Part shown: piece after piece, positions 1 through 7,461 of the stretch | Layout of the letters: each line of letters opens with the position of its first letter | Position numbering within the stretch: position 1 is the first letter of the stretch | Source of the DNA: Calditrichaceae bacterium | Lineage (GTDB): Bacteria; Calditrichota; Calditrichia; Calditrichales; Calditrichaceae | Length of the DNA: 13,127 nucleotides | Direction: 5' to 3' | Assembly (NCBI GenBank): GCA_030622395.1 | Contig: JAUXGF010000015.1 | Coordinates: forward strand, 1 to 13,127 | The notes under the pieces: model-generated | Databases searched by the model: none | What the model saw: the letters and a program-made list of their open reading frames with translations, nothing else | What the model was told of the DNA's origin: nothing | Program-made: the position numbers and the translations under genes

Positions 1-296
1 AGAAAAAAAAAATATTAGTACGCCCGTTATATACTGAAAAAATAGCCAATCTACAGGATAGCTTAAATAAATATGCTTTTGAGGTTGGATGCGCCGCTAA
101 TAAAATTGAAATAAAAAAGGCGGTAGAATCTAAATTTGAAGTAGAAGTAAAGTCAGTTAGAACTATGAATGTCTTCGGTAAAATACGTCAGCAAATGACG
201 AAGGCAGGCAGGTTTTCGGGCAGGCGTCCTTCATGGAAAAAAGCAATTATTACTTTAGAAAGCGGACATAAATTAGAATTATTTGGAAACGCTTAA
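1..296 (+). CDS. rplW: 50S ribosomal protein L23 (5' end cut by window edge)
   Basis: L23 binds 23S rRNA domain III at the mouth of the peptide exit tunnel and is the docking site for trigger factor and SRP. The frame is open from base 3 to the TAA at 294-296, giving 97 visible residues with no start codon. The visible part begins KKKILVRPLYTEK, the usual L23 N-terminus, so only a few residues are likely missing. The C-terminal half carries the typical basic loop (FGKIRQQ, then GRFSGRRPSWKKAIITL) and ends ELFGNA. Family members are about 95-100 residues, so the protein is close to complete. It lies 20 nt before rplB, the usual order in the S10 operon, where L3 and L4 genes normally precede it outside this window. 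The frame is too short and edge-truncated to be found by an ATG-based search. Confidence 0.95.
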   Translation, partial: KKKILVRPLYTEKIANLQDSLNKYAFEVGCAANKIEIKKAVESKFEVEVKSVRTMNVFGKIRQQMTKAGRFSGRRPSWKKAIITLESGHKLELFGNA

Positions 297-316
297 AATT
301 GAAGCGGAGTATATAA

Positions 317-1141
317 ATGGGAATTAAAATTTTTAAGCCGATTACACCGGGTCAGAGATTTAAAACAGTTAGTGATTTTGAAGAGATCACAAGGTCTAAG
401 CCGGAAAAATCTTTACTTGCTCCATTGAAAAAATCAGGCGGCAGGAATAATAACGGCAGGGTAACTTCGTGGCATCGCGGAGGCGGTCATAAAAGACGCT
501 ATCGAATCATTGATTTTAAAAGAAATAAATACGATATCCCCGCTATTGTCGAGTCGATAGAGTATGATCCGAACCGTACGGCAAGAATTGCATTGTTAAA
601 ATATGTTGATGGTGAAAAGAGATACATCTTAGCTCCGGACGGTTTAAAGGTTGGCAGCCGCGTTATGTCCGGCGAGAATGCCGAAATTAAAGCGGGCAAT
701 GCCCTGCCATTAGAGAAAATACCTGTCGGCGTGACTATTCATGGAATTGAGATGAAGCAAAAAAAAGGAGCCCAATTAGTAAGAAGCGCCGGGGCCTCCG
801 CTCAATTAGTCGCCAAAGAGGGTAAATGGGCAATGGTTAAACTGCCGTCAGGCGAAGTAAGGAAAATACCGATTAATTGTTATGCCTGCTTAGGTCAAGT
901 ATCAAATATTGACCACATGAATATTTCCATAGGAAAAGCAGGGCGTTCGAGGTGGATGGGACGACGTCCAAATGTTCGCGGCGTTGCAATGAATCCGGTA
1001 GATCATCCTATGGGCGGCGGGGAAGGAAAAACATCGGGAGGCCGCCATCCATGTTCGCCATGGGGACAGCAGAGTAAAGGTTTAAAAACACGTAAAAAGG
1101 GCAAGAAGTCTAATGCATTAATCATAAAGCGTCGTAAATAG
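317..1141 (+). CDS. rplB: 50S ribosomal protein L2
   Basis: L2 is a primary 23S rRNA binder needed for subunit association, tRNA binding and peptidyl-transferase activity. At 274 residues it has the family's usual length. The N-terminal half holds the OB-fold RNA-binding part ([21 protein letters not shown] near residues 47-67), followed by the SH3-like domain. The C-terminal loop [13 protein letters not shown] contains His230, equivalent to the E. coli His229 implicated at the peptidyl-transferase centre. The second His of the E. coli loop (HPHGGGEG) is Met here, a variant I associate with the Bacteroidetes/Chlorobi side of the tree. The C-terminal tail is very Lys/Arg-rich, as usual. The ATG start has a GGAG-type SD about 8-9 nt upstream. 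The stop TAG overlaps the SD of rpsS, so the two genes are tightly packed. Confidence 0.99.
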   Translation: MGIKIFKPITPGQRFKTVSDFEEITRSKPEKSLLAPLKKSGGRNNNGRVTSWHRGGGHKRRYRIIDFKRNKYDIPAIVESIEYDPNRTARIALLKYVDGEKRYILAPDGLKVGSRVMSGENAEIKAGNALPLEKIPVGVTIHGIEMKQKKGAQLVRSAGASAQLVAKEGKWAMVKLPSGEVRKIPINCYACLGQVSNIDHMNISIGKAGRSRWMGRRPNVRGVAMNPVDHPMGGGEGKTSGGRHPCSPWGQQSKGLKTRKKGKKSNALIIKRRK

Positions 1142-1155
1142 GAGAGAATTATATA

Positions 1156-1443
1156 ATGGCACGCTCAGTTAAAAAAGGTCCTTATATAGATACAAATTTA
1201 GAAAAAAAGATAGAAAAATTGAATAATGACGGCAAAAAAGTAGTCGTCAAAACCTGGTCAAGAAGAAGCACAATACCGCCGGAATTTGTCGCCCATACTA
1301 TAGCGGTTCATAATGGGATTAAATTCATACCTGTTTACATAAGCGAAAATATGGTTGGGCATAAATTAGGGGAATTTGCCCCTACGCGTACCTTTAGGGG
1401 ACATGGCGGTAAATTAGCTGAACGTATAAGCCGCGTCAGATAA
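1156..1443 (+). CDS. rpsS: 30S ribosomal protein S19
   Basis: S19 sits in the head of the small subunit, pairs with S13 and contacts the A-site finger of the large subunit. The 95-residue product opens with the family signature [12 protein letters not shown] and carries [14 protein letters not shown] around residues 33-46. The C-terminal signature [16 protein letters not shown] spans about 68-83. Length matches the family (about 92-95). The ATG is preceded by GGAG at 1141-1144, which begins on the last base of the rplB stop. Only 14 nt separate it from rplB and 17 nt from rplV, so it is part of the same transcript. Confidence 0.99.
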   Translation: MARSVKKGPYIDTNLEKKIEKLNNDGKKVVVKTWSRRSTIPPEFVAHTIAVHNGIKFIPVYISENMVGHKLGEFAPTRTFRGHGGKLAERISRVR

Positions 1444-1460
1444 AATAGGTGGATTAAGAA

Positions 1461-1802
1461 ATGGAAGCTATTGCTAAGACAAATCATTTAAGGATGTCTC
1501 CAAGAAAAATGAGACGCGTTTTAAATTTGATTCGAGGTATGGATGTTGAACAGGCGGTAACTATGCTGCATTATATGAGAAAGAATGCGGCTGAACCCCT
1601 TGCCAAAACAATTCACGCAGCTTTCGCAAATTTAGGAAATAAAGAAGAAGGCGAGCGTATAGATATGAAAGATGTATATATTAAGACCGCTTACGTTAAC
1701 AGCGGTCCTACATTAAAAAGATTTCGTCCAATGTCAATGGGACGAGCGGGGAAAATACGTAAACGTACTTCGCATGTAACTATAGTTGTTGAACATTATT
1801 AA
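1461..1802 (+). CDS. rplV: 50S ribosomal protein L22
   Basis: L22 contacts all 23S rRNA domains, and its long beta-hairpin lines the narrowest part of the exit tunnel, where macrolides and stalling peptides act. The 113-residue protein begins MEAIAKTNHLRMSPRKMRRV, the canonical start of the globular domain. The hairpin lies at about residues 78-105, with the basic tip PMSMGRAGKIRKRTSH. Neither deletion nor insertion is apparent in the tip, so no L22-type macrolide-resistance change is evident. An AGGTGG SD lies at 1446-1451, about 9 nt before the ATG. Confidence 0.99.
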   Translation: MEAIAKTNHLRMSPRKMRRVLNLIRGMDVEQAVTMLHYMRKNAAEPLAKTIHAAFANLGNKEEGERIDMKDVYIKTAYVNSGPTLKRFRPMSMGRAGKIRKRTSHVTIVVEHY

Positions 1803-1819
1803 TAAAGTCAGCAATAATT

Positions 1820-1825
1820 AAGGAG
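1820..1825 (+). promoter_or_regulatory. Shine-Dalgarno fixing the rpsC TTG start
   Basis: AAGGAG is a full-strength match to the anti-SD and is spaced 8 nt from the TTG at 1834. It decides the start of rpsC, because no in-frame ATG lies near and the protein begins with the conserved GQKTHPVG directly after that codon. Confidence 0.85.
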
Positions 1826-1833
1826 ATTCAGGT

Positions 1834-2466
1834 TTGGGACAAAAAACTCATCCGGTTGGATTAAGATTAGGAATTATTAAAACTTGGAATAGCAGTTGGT
1901 TCGATGAAAAAAACTTCGCGGATAAATTAGAAGAAGATTTAAAGCTTAGAAAATATATTCGCAATCGTCTTAATAAAGCTGCGGTCTCAAAGATTGAAAT
2001 TGAGCGCACTTCAAAACGGGTTATTTTAAATATTCATACAGCCCGTCCGGGTATTGTAATAGGGAAAAAGGGATCGGAAGTTGATAAGCTAAGAGAGGAA
2101 CTGCGTTCATTAACAAAAAAAGAAGTTCAAATCAATATTTCTGAAATCAAGAAGCCGGAGCTGGATTCCTATTTGGTAGCTGAGAATATTGCCAGACAAT
2201 TAGAAGGCAAGGTAAGTTTCCGCCGCGCTATGAAAAAAGCAATTACTTCAACTATGCGAATCGGTGCAGAGGGAATAAAGATTATGTGTTCAGGACGGTT
2301 AGGCGGAGCTGAAATGGCCAGAAAAGAACAATACAAAGATGGAAGAATTCCGCTCCACACGTTAAGAGCTGATATAGATTATGCGACATATACCGCTCAA
2401 ACCACGTATGGCGCAATTGGAGTAAAGGTCTGGATTTTCAATGGTGAAGTTATCGGTAAAAGATAG
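1834..2466 (+). CDS. rpsC: 30S ribosomal protein S3 (TTG start)
   Basis: S3 forms part of the mRNA entry channel with S4 and S5 and contributes mRNA helicase activity. The 210-residue protein begins [14 protein letters not shown], exactly where the family starts, so the TTG at 1834 is the correct start although it is not ATG. A perfect AAGGAG SD (1820-1825) lies 8 nt upstream and supports it. A type II KH domain is visible, with the GxxG loop GKKG at residues 77-80 inside [16 protein letters not shown]. The C-terminal domain holds [42 protein letters not shown] sequence, including the S3 signature, and the protein ends soon after GVKVWIF. Some bacteria have a longer C-terminal tail, which is absent here. 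Confidence 0.99.
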   Translation: MGQKTHPVGLRLGIIKTWNSSWFDEKNFADKLEEDLKLRKYIRNRLNKAAVSKIEIERTSKRVILNIHTARPGIVIGKKGSEVDKLREELRSLTKKEVQINISEIKKPELDSYLVAENIARQLEGKVSFRRAMKKAITSTMRIGAEGIKIMCSGRLGGAEMARKEQYKDGRIPLHTLRADIDYATYTAQTTYGAIGVKVWIFNGEVIGKR

Positions 2467-2487
2467 GATGTTGTAGGAGTAAATGTC

Positions 2488-2895
2488 ATGTTAATGCCCA
2501 AGAGAGTTAAATACCGTAAAAAGCAACGCGGAAAGATGAAAGGCAATGCCCAAAAAGGTAATTATGTTGCCTTTGGGAAATATGGATTAAAAGCGTTAGA
2601 GTCCGGCTGGATTACAAGCAGGCAGATAGAAGCGAGCCGTGTAGCGATTACCCGACATGTAAAAAGAGGCGGAAAAATTTGGATCAGAATATTTCCGGAT
2701 AAGCCTTGTACAAAAAAACCCGCTGAAACGCGCATGGGAAAAGGTAAAGGTTCGCCGGAATATTGGGTTGCCGTTGTTAAAGCAGGCAGAATAATGTTCG
2801 AGTTGGAAGGCGTTCCGTTTGATTTAGCAAAAGAAGCAATGCGTCTGGCTTCGCATAAGCTGCCCATTAAAACAAAATTTGTAGTTAGTGATTAG
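2488..2895 (+). CDS. rplP: 50S ribosomal protein L16
   Basis: L16 binds beside the A site and 5S rRNA contacts and is a late assembly protein needed for aminoacyl-tRNA accommodation. The 135-residue product begins [16 protein letters not shown], the family N-terminus, with an AGGAG SD at 2475-2479 placed 8 nt from the ATG at 2488. A second in-frame ATG at 2494 is less well spaced. The core signature is [14 protein letters not shown] near residues 81-94. Arg82 aligns with the E. coli Arg81 that is hydroxylated in some bacteria, though nothing here shows whether that happens. Length is usual (about 136-140). Confidence 0.99.
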   Translation: MLMPKRVKYRKKQRGKMKGNAQKGNYVAFGKYGLKALESGWITSRQIEASRVAITRHVKRGGKIWIRIFPDKPCTKKPAETRMGKGKGSPEYWVAVVKAGRIMFELEGVPFDLAKEAMRLASHKLPIKTKFVVSD

Positions 2896-2907
2896 CTGGA
2901 GTATTAG

Positions 2908-3132
2908 ATGAAAAATAAAGAGGAATTAGCAGGTTTGACCCTTGATGAGTTGAAGGAAAAACTTACTGAAGTTGACGAGGAATATGATAATCTACATATT
3001 CAAAAAGCGACTCATCAGTTAACCAATCCTATTAGGATTAGGGACGTGCGTAAAGAAATAGCCCGCATTAAAACATATATACATCAGCACGAATTGGGCA
3101 TTATTAATGTAACAAATAATGAGAATGTATAG
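2908..3132 (+). CDS. rpmC: 50S ribosomal protein L29
   Basis: L29 is a small two-helix protein next to L23 at the exit-tunnel rim. The 74-residue product shows the family pattern: an N-terminal helix (LAGLTLDELKEKLTEVDEEYDNLHIQKATHQLTNPIRIRDVRKEIARIKT in overall layout) with the conserved turn QLTNPIRIRDVRKEIARIKT at about 37-56. The last 18 residues (HQHELGIINVTNNENV region) are a non-conserved tail that makes it a few residues longer than the 63-70 typical of the family. A GGAG SD at about 2897-2900 precedes the ATG. It sits between rplP and rpsQ, the standard position, with only 7 nt before rpsQ. Confidence 0.97.
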   Translation: MKNKEELAGLTLDELKEKLTEVDEEYDNLHIQKATHQLTNPIRIRDVRKEIARIKTYIHQHELGIINVTNNENV

Positions 3133-3139
3133 GTAAAAT

Positions 3140-3400
3140 ATGGAAAGTGAACGCAGTTTAAGAAAAACCCGTACAGGGAAAGTCGTTAGCAATAAAATGA
3201 AAAAAACTATAACTATTGCCGTCGAACGCCGCTTAAAACATCCGCTGTATGGGAAATTTATAAAAAAGACGATGAAGCTGAAAGCGCATGATGAAGAAAA
3301 CATTTGCCAGGAAGGCGATGTTGTAAAAGTAATGGAAACCAGACCACTAAGTAAAACTAAAAGATGGCGTTTGGTTGAGGTCTTAGAAAAAGTGAAATAA
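3140..3400 (+). CDS. rpsQ: 30S ribosomal protein S17
   Basis: S17 is an OB-fold primary binder of the 5' domain of 16S rRNA. The 86-residue product carries the family's opening segment [19 protein letters not shown] (about 11-29), the basic loop [20 protein letters not shown], and the closing part [26 protein letters not shown]. All conserved positions I can recall are present and the length is normal (84-88). The SD is short (AGGT at about 3131-3134, spacing near 5) and overlaps the rpmC stop, suggesting translational coupling to rpmC. This is the last gene of the S10 block. Confidence 0.99.
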   Translation: MESERSLRKTRTGKVVSNKMKKTITIAVERRLKHPLYGKFIKKTMKLKAHDEENICQEGDVVKVMETRPLSKTKRWRLVEVLEKVK

Positions 3401-3410
3401 GGATTAAGAG

Positions 3411-3779
3411 ATGATTCAGGAATCTACGAAATTAAACGTTGCTGACAATTCCGGCGCTCAGAAAATCCAATGTATCCGCCTGCTGGGCGGTTCGGGTAGG
3501 AATTACGGATCTATCGGCGATATTATTGTTGTGTCTATAAAAAGCGCTATCCCCGGCGGGTCTATAAAAAAAGGCGAAATTTCAAAAGCCGTTATTGTTC
3601 GTACAAAAAAGGAAATAAGAAGACCCGACGGTTCATATATTCGTTTTGACGAGAATGCCGCCGTATTGATTGACGATCAAAACGAACCCAAGGGAACTCG
3701 AATATTTGGGCCTGTAGCTCGTGAATTACGCGACAAACAATTTATGAAAATTATATCTTTGGCTCCTGAAGTTTTGTAA
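3411..3779 (+). CDS. rplN: 50S ribosomal protein L14
   Basis: L14 lies at the subunit interface, forms an intersubunit bridge with 16S rRNA helix 14, and is the binding site for the silencing factor RsfS. The 122 residues are the exact family length. It begins [21 protein letters not shown], as in nearly all L14s. The signature [29 protein letters not shown] occupies about residues 60-90, and it ends [12 protein letters not shown]. An AAGGA SD at about 3399-3403 overlaps the rpsQ stop region. In E. coli a promoter separates S10 from spc at this point. Here the gap to rpsQ is 10 nt, so none fits between the genes. Confidence 0.99.
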   Translation: MIQESTKLNVADNSGAQKIQCIRLLGGSGRNYGSIGDIIVVSIKSAIPGGSIKKGEISKAVIVRTKKEIRRPDGSYIRFDENAAVLIDDQNEPKGTRIFGPVARELRDKQFMKIISLAPEVL

Positions 3780-3799
3780 TAATGGATAAGGCGGATTAA

Positions 3800-4126
3800 A
3801 TGAGAATAGTAAAAAACGATACAGTAAAAGTTTTATCCGGTAAATATAAAGGGAAAACCAGCAAGGTTTTAAAGATATTTTCGGATACAAACAGGGTGAT
3901 AGTCGAAGGAGTAAACATTATTAAACGTCATACACGCCCTTCACAAAAAAATCAACAGGGCGGTATAGTTGAAAAAGAAGCTCCTATACATGTTTCAAAA
4001 GTAATACTTGTCTGTAATAAATGTAATAGAACTACACGGGTTGGTTATAAATTTATTGAAGACGGATCCAAGGTTAGAGTTTGTAAACATCCGGATTGTG
4101 GTGAAATAATACCAGTAAATATATAG
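3800..4126 (+). CDS. rplX: 50S ribosomal protein L24, zinc-ribbon (Cys+) form
   Basis: L24 is an early assembly initiator that binds domain I of 23S rRNA and later sits beside the exit tunnel. The 108-residue product has the KOW/SH3 motif at about residues 5-35 (NDTVKVLSGKYKGKTSKVLKI) and the conserved VNIIKRHTRPSQKNQQGGIVEKEAPIH region read in overlapping parts at 38-64. The C-terminal segment carries four Cys: C72, C75, C95 and C100. This is the zinc-ribbon form of L24, whereas E. coli has lost the Cys residues. The second pair is C-x4-C, with a His (H97) inside, rather than the usual CxxC, so zinc coordination may be atypical. SD-like AAGG lies at about 3788-3791. A five-codon open frame ends directly before the ATG and is probably chance. 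Confidence 0.98.
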   Translation: MRIVKNDTVKVLSGKYKGKTSKVLKIFSDTNRVIVEGVNIIKRHTRPSQKNQQGGIVEKEAPIHVSKVILVCNKCNRTTRVGYKFIEDGSKVRVCKHPDCGEIIPVNI

Positions 4127-4133
4127 CTCATAT

Positions 4134-4138
4134 AGAGG
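4134..4138 (+). promoter_or_regulatory. Shine-Dalgarno that decides the rplE start
   Basis: AGAGG ends at 4138. The in-frame TTG begins at 4139 with no spacer, while the ATG at 4145 has a 6-nt spacer. This favours the ATG and removes two residues from the longest frame. Confidence 0.75.
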
Positions 4139-4144
4139 TTGAAA

Positions 4145-4705
4145 ATGGCTGAATACGTACCGAGATTAGTTACAAAATATAAAAAGGAAGTTGCCCCTTA
4201 CCTGCAAAAAAATATTGGATATAAAAATACTAATCAAATTCCCAGGTTATTGAAAATCAATATAAACACTGGAGTAGGCGAGGCAATCCAAGATTCAAAG
4301 ACGTTAGAAGGCGCAGTTAATGATTTAGCTATAATCAGCGGTCAGAAACCGATCATAACTAAAGCGAAAAAAGCTATCTCAAATTTTAAACTACGTAAGG
4401 GTATGAAAATAGGTTGTAAAGTAACTTTACGCAGACAAAGAATGTGGGAGTTTCTTGACCGCTACATTTCAATAGCGGTTCCACGGATACGTGATTTTAG
4501 AGGCTATTCAGATAAATCTTTCGATGGCAGAGGAAATTATTCCTTAGGCGTTAAAGAGCAGATTATCTTTCCTGAAATAAATGTTGATAAAATAGATAAA
4601 ATCCGCGGCTTAGATATTACATTTGTAACATCTGCCAAAACAGATGAAGAAGGATTTGAATTGCTCAAAGCTTTGGGCTTTCCATTTAGAAAAAAAGAAG
4701 AATAA
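4145..4705 (+). CDS. rplE: 50S ribosomal protein L5
   Basis: L5 binds 5S rRNA with L18 and contacts S13 and the P-site tRNA across the subunit bridge. I start the gene at the ATG at 4145 (186 residues, [20 protein letters not shown]). The frame also has a TTG at 4139, but the AGAGG SD at 4134-4138 would touch that codon, while it is 6 nt from the ATG. Conserved parts include [13 protein letters not shown] (about 41-53), [20 protein letters not shown] (about 72-91), and the strand-loop region [20 protein letters not shown] near 120-139. The C-terminus is [16 protein letters not shown] and then [11 protein letters not shown]. Length matches the family (about 179-187). Confidence 0.98.
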   Translation: MAEYVPRLVTKYKKEVAPYLQKNIGYKNTNQIPRLLKININTGVGEAIQDSKTLEGAVNDLAIISGQKPIITKAKKAISNFKLRKGMKIGCKVTLRRQRMWEFLDRYISIAVPRIRDFRGYSDKSFDGRGNYSLGVKEQIIFPEINVDKIDKIRGLDITFVTSAKTDEEGFELLKALGFPFRKKEE

Positions 4706-4719
4706 TTGCGAGGTGCAGC

Positions 4720-4905
4720 TTGGCGAAAAAAAGTTTAATTATTAAAGCAAAACGTAAACAAAAGTATCAGGTCCGCCACTATAACCGTTGCAGCAGATGT
4801 GGACGTCCGCGCGGTTATTTACGTAAATTTGGCGTATGCCGTATTTGTTTTAGAGAATTAGCCTTACAGGGTGAAATACCAGGCATTACAAAGGCAAGCT
4901 GGTAG
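4720..4905 (+). CDS. rpsN: 30S ribosomal protein S14, zinc-binding type Z (TTG start)
   Basis: S14 is a late-assembling head protein next to S3, S10 and S19. At 61 residues this is the short zinc form (type Z, about 61 residues) and not the 100-residue zinc-free form of E. coli. Four Cys form the expected knuckle pair CxxC-x12-CxxC at C24, C27, C40 and C43 ([20 protein letters not shown]). The C-terminus [16 protein letters not shown] is the conserved end of type Z proteins. The start is TTG, supported by the family N-terminus MAKKSLI and by GAGGTG at 4710-4715, 4 nt upstream. A zinc-dependent single copy here would usually be paired with Zur-controlled zinc-free paralogues elsewhere in genomes that have them. 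None is visible in this window. Confidence 0.98.
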   Translation: MAKKSLIIKAKRKQKYQVRHYNRCSRCGRPRGYLRKFGVCRICFRELALQGEIPGITKASW

Positions 4906-4928
4906 ATTGAATTAAGGAGATTAATTAG

Positions 4929-5327
4929 ATGTCAATGTCAGATCCAATAGCAGATTATTTAACAAGAGTAAGAAACGCTCTTCATGCAGAGTTTCAATAT
5001 GTGGATATACCGGCTTCAAATATTAAACGTAAAATGTCCAGAATTCTAATCGAACAAGGATTTATTAAAAATTATATAGTGATTGACGACGGTAAACAGG
5101 GACTTATTAGAATTTGGTTAAAATATGACAAGGATAATCAACCTGTTATAAATAAACTTATCCGCGTTAGCAAGCCTGGCAGAAGATATTATGTTGACGT
5201 AACGAATTTGCCAAGGGTAAAAAATAATCTGGGAATTGCTATTTTAACAACTCCTAAGGGTATAATCACTGCAAACGAAGCAAAACGGCAAAATGTCGGC
5301 GGTGAAGTTTTATGTTATGTTTGGTAA
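4929..5327 (+). CDS. rpsH: 30S ribosomal protein S8
   Basis: S8 is a primary binder of the 16S central domain (helix 21). In E. coli it also represses the spc operon by binding mRNA near the L5 start. The 132-residue product begins MSMSDPIADYLTRVRNALHA and has the central VSKPGRRYYV motif (about 80-89). It ends with the RNA-binding signature KGIITANEAKRQNVGGEVLCYVW. The ATG at 4929 is 9 nt from a strong AAGGAG (4914-4919). A second ATG at 4935 is spaced too far. I could not make out an S8-binding mimic around the rplE start here, so autoregulation as in E. coli is unproven. Confidence 0.99.
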   Translation: MSMSDPIADYLTRVRNALHAEFQYVDIPASNIKRKMSRILIEQGFIKNYIVIDDGKQGLIRIWLKYDKDNQPVINKLIRVSKPGRRYYVDVTNLPRVKNNLGIAILTTPKGIITANEAKRQNVGGEVLCYVW

Positions 5328-5351
5328 TGCAAAGAAATAGGAGATAACAAA

Positions 5352-5894
5352 GTGTCGCGAATCGGCAAGTTACCTGTACAGATACCGGAAAAGGTTAACG
5401 TAAATCTGGGAAAAGATAATTTAGTAATTGTAAAAGGTCCAAAAGGCGAACTGCAAAAATATTTTTCAGATAAAATGGAAATAACAGTTGAAGACAGCCG
5501 GATTGTTGTAAACAGAAAAAATGAAGATAAATTCAGCCGTTCTTTACATGGGCTAACGAGGTCTTTAATTGCTAATATGGTTGATGGTGTTTCCAATGGC
5601 TTTTTAAAGAAGTTAGAAATTGTCGGCGTTGGATATAAGGCTGAGATGAAAGGTAAAAAATTAATTCTCAATATTGGCTATTCTCATGCGATAGTTGTGG
5701 GCGTTCCTGATAATATTGTAATAGACGTTCCAACTCCTACTGAAATACAAGTATCAGGTATTGATAAAGAATTAGTCGGATTAGTTGCGGCAAAAATTCG
5801 CAGTTTCAGGAAACCGGAGCCTTATAAGGGCAAGGGTATTAGGTATTTCGGAGAGATTGTTCGCCGGAAAGCTGGTAAAACAGCAATTAAATAA
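5352..5894 (+). CDS. rplF: 50S ribosomal protein L6 (GTG start)
   Basis: L6 sits near the factor-binding site by the sarcin-ricin loop and is needed for late large-subunit assembly. The 180-residue product starts MSRIGKLPVQIPEKV, the family N-terminus, from a GTG with AGGAG at 5339-5343, 8 nt upstream. Two tandem L6 folds are evident: residues about 1-80 and about 85-165. The C-terminal signature PEPYKGKGIRYFGEIVRRKAGK closes the second. Length is usual (177-184). The gap to rpsH is 24 nt and holds only the SD. Confidence 0.99.
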   Translation: MSRIGKLPVQIPEKVNVNLGKDNLVIVKGPKGELQKYFSDKMEITVEDSRIVVNRKNEDKFSRSLHGLTRSLIANMVDGVSNGFLKKLEIVGVGYKAEMKGKKLILNIGYSHAIVVGVPDNIVIDVPTPTEIQVSGIDKELVGLVAAKIRSFRKPEPYKGKGIRYFGEIVRRKAGKTAIK

Positions 5895-5914
5895 TTTGGA
5901 TAAGGGATAGAAAA

Positions 5915-6247
5915 ATGCCAAATAGAAAAAAGAAGAGGATCTTTGGTACCACCGAAAGACCAAGATTGGTTGTATATAGGAGCATTAAATATTTGCATGC
6001 TCAGTTAGTAGATGATTCTAAAAACGAAGTTATAGTAGGTTTGTTTAATAAAAGTAAATCGGCTTTAGACGCTCTTAAAGATACAAAAACAAAAACCGAT
6101 GCGTCACGCGCCTTAGGTAAAGTTTTGGCTGAACAAGCAAAGAAAAAGAAAGTTACCAAAATTGTTTTCGATAGAAATGGTTATCTTTATCATGGGCGGG
6201 TTAAAGCATTTGCCGAAGGCGCTCGTGAAGGCGGATTAGATTTTTAA
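5915..6247 (+). CDS. rplR: 50S ribosomal protein L18
   Basis: L18 binds 5S rRNA and, with L5, carries it into the central protuberance. The 110-residue product contains the conserved core GTTERPRLVVYRSIKYLHAQ (about 11-30), then DDSKNEVIVG, and ends KIVFDRNGYLYHGRVKAFAEGAREGGLDF in overlapping parts, a strong family signature. It is about 7-10 residues shorter than typical because the basic N-terminal extension is brief (MPNRKKKRIF). An AAGGGA SD at 5902-5907 precedes the ATG. No sign of N-terminal truncation exists, because a proper SD and start are in place. Confidence 0.98.
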   Translation: MPNRKKKRIFGTTERPRLVVYRSIKYLHAQLVDDSKNEVIVGLFNKSKSALDALKDTKTKTDASRALGKVLAEQAKKKKVTKIVFDRNGYLYHGRVKAFAEGAREGGLDF

Positions 6248-6264
6248 ATAAATAGGAGTGAAGT

Positions 6265-6771
6265 GTGGTTGAACGTATTAATCCAGGTGAGTTCGATTTA
6301 AAGGAAAAAGTTATTCATATTAACCGCGTAGCAAAAGTACTAAAAGGCGGACGGCGTTTTTCTTTTAATGCGATTGTAGTTGTAGGCGATGGGAACGGCG
6401 TTGTCGGATTAGGCTTGGGTAAAGCAAACGAAGTGATTAACGCTATCGCTAAAGGGACGGAGCAGGCTAAGAAAAATTTAACCAAGGTTTCAATTCTTAA
6501 CGGAACAATTCCTTATCCTGTTAAAAGCAAATACGGCGCCGGTTATGTTATTATGCAGCCTGCCTCGCCAGGTACGGGAGTAATCGCGGGCGGCCCGATA
6601 AGGGCGGTATGTGAAGCCGCAGGAATAACTGATATATTAACAAAATCTAATGGTTCATCTAATCCTCATAATGTTAGTAAAGCGACCTTTAATGCGCTCA
6701 AAAATTTAGTGAGCGCCGAATCGGCAGCTAAAAAACGAGGCATTTCACTTAGTAAGTTGTTTCATGGTTAA
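6265..6771 (+). CDS. rpsE: 30S ribosomal protein S5 (GTG start)
   Basis: S5 shapes the mRNA entry tunnel, affects decoding accuracy with S4 and contains the spectinomycin-resistance loop. The 168-residue product has the N-terminal double-stranded RNA-binding fold: [20 protein letters not shown], then [19 protein letters not shown], at about 10-60. The KGGRRF loop is intact, so no recognisable spectinomycin-type deletion is seen. The C-terminal domain has the ribosomal S5/DnaJ-like fold with [20 protein letters not shown]. Family length is about 160-172. The GTG at 6265 lies 6 nt after AGGAG (6254-6258). Another GTG two bases upstream is out of frame. Confidence 0.99.
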   Translation: MVERINPGEFDLKEKVIHINRVAKVLKGGRRFSFNAIVVVGDGNGVVGLGLGKANEVINAIAKGTEQAKKNLTKVSILNGTIPYPVKSKYGAGYVIMQPASPGTGVIAGGPIRAVCEAAGITDILTKSNGSSNPHNVSKATFNALKNLVSAESAAKKRGISLSKLFHG

Positions 6772-6795
6772 TAGAGCTAAAATAAGGTAGCAAAA

Positions 6796-6990
6796 ATGGC
6801 TAAGGAAAAAATTAAAGAAATAAAAATTACACAGTTTAAAAGCGCCATCGGCAGCCCTATAGGGCAAAAATTAACTATTAAAGCATTAGGGATAAAGAAA
6901 TTGAACCATAGCGCTGTTCACAAGGCGACGCCTCAAATATTAGGCATGGTTAATAAAGTTAGACATCTCGTTGTTGTGGAAGATGTTTAG
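6796..6990 (+). CDS. rpmD: 50S ribosomal protein L30
   Basis: L30 is a small beta-alpha-beta protein near the 5S rRNA region and is dispensable in some lineages. The 64-residue product shows the bacterial L30 pattern: KITQFKSAIGSPIGQKLTIKALGI (about 10-33) with IG-x5-TIKALGI. It ends with ILGMVNKVRHLVVVED, the family close. The N-terminus is a few residues longer than the E. coli protein (59 residues). AAGG at about 6784-6787 is a modest SD, spaced 8 nt from the ATG. It lies between rpsE and rplO, the conserved place. Confidence 0.97.
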   Translation: MAKEKIKEIKITQFKSAIGSPIGQKLTIKALGIKKLNHSAVHKATPQILGMVNKVRHLVVVEDV

Positions 6991-7020
6991 TAAACTGTAA
7001 ATTTTAAGGATATTGAGAGA

Positions 7021-7461
7021 ATGGATTTAAGTCAATTACGTCCGGCAAAAGGTTCGACAAAAAATGTAAAAAGACGCGGTAGAGGCGAAGGAAGCGGATC
7101 AGGCGTTACCGCAGGCAGAGGACATAAAGGGTATGGATCCCGCGGCGGTTCCAAAAAACGCGTCTGGTTCGAAGGCGGACAAATGCCGCTCCAAAGGCGT
7201 CTTCCTAAATTTGGATTTACAAACAGAAGCAGAGTGGTTTATCAGGTCGTGAATATCGGTGATTTACAGTCTTTAGCCGATGTTAAAGTAATTACTAAAG
7301 AAGTTTTATATGAAAAGAAACTTATTAGAAAAAACAGGCTGCCGGTTAAAATTTTAGGCGAAGGCGAGTTATTAAAAAAAATTGATGTTAAGGTTGACGC
7401 AATCAGCAAGTCAGCTAAAGAGAAAATCGAAAAATTAGGAGGCGCAGTTACTTTAGCATGA
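7021..7461 (+). CDS. rplO: 50S ribosomal protein L15
   Basis: L15 is a late assembly protein that runs an extended N-terminal arm deep into 23S rRNA. The 146-residue product has the Gly/Arg-rich arm (LRPAKGSTKNVKRRGRGEGSG, then GRGHKGYGSRGG) at about residues 6-44. It is followed by FEGGQMPLQRRLPKFGF at about 50-66, a strong family marker. The globular C-terminus ends KIEKLGGAVTLA, as usual. The start ATG has AAGGA at 7007-7011. Its last four bases are shared with the secY start, so secY translation is probably coupled to it. The AGGAGG that serves secY lies inside this gene's last codons. Confidence 0.98.
   Translation: MDLSQLRPAKGSTKNVKRRGRGEGSGSGVTAGRGHKGYGSRGGSKKRVWFEGGQMPLQRRLPKFGFTNRSRVVYQVVNIGDLQSLADVKVITKEVLYEKKLIRKNRLPVKILGEGELLKKIDVKVDAISKSAKEKIEKLGGAVTLA

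Noticed and set aside
2562..2867. Antisense open frame of 101 codons within rplP
   Set aside because: It runs fully opposite a certain L16 gene, has no SD and no recognisable domain. It is a shadow of rplP codon structure.
3019..3303. Antisense hydrophobic frame opposite rpmC and rpsQ
   Set aside because: The apparent membrane-like stretches arise from reading Lys-rich codons backwards (AAA becomes TTT, Phe). Two conserved genes occupy the + strand.
3782..3799. Five-codon open frame (MDKAD) ending directly before the rplX ATG
   Set aside because: It could be a coupling leader, but it has no SD, and in AT-rich DNA such short frames are expected by chance.
5315..5671. Antisense open frame of 118 codons opposite rplF
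   Set aside because: It overlaps the rpsH end and the L6 gene, has a low-complexity Ser/Phe/Leu/Pro composition typical of reversed AT-rich codons, and shows no family motif.
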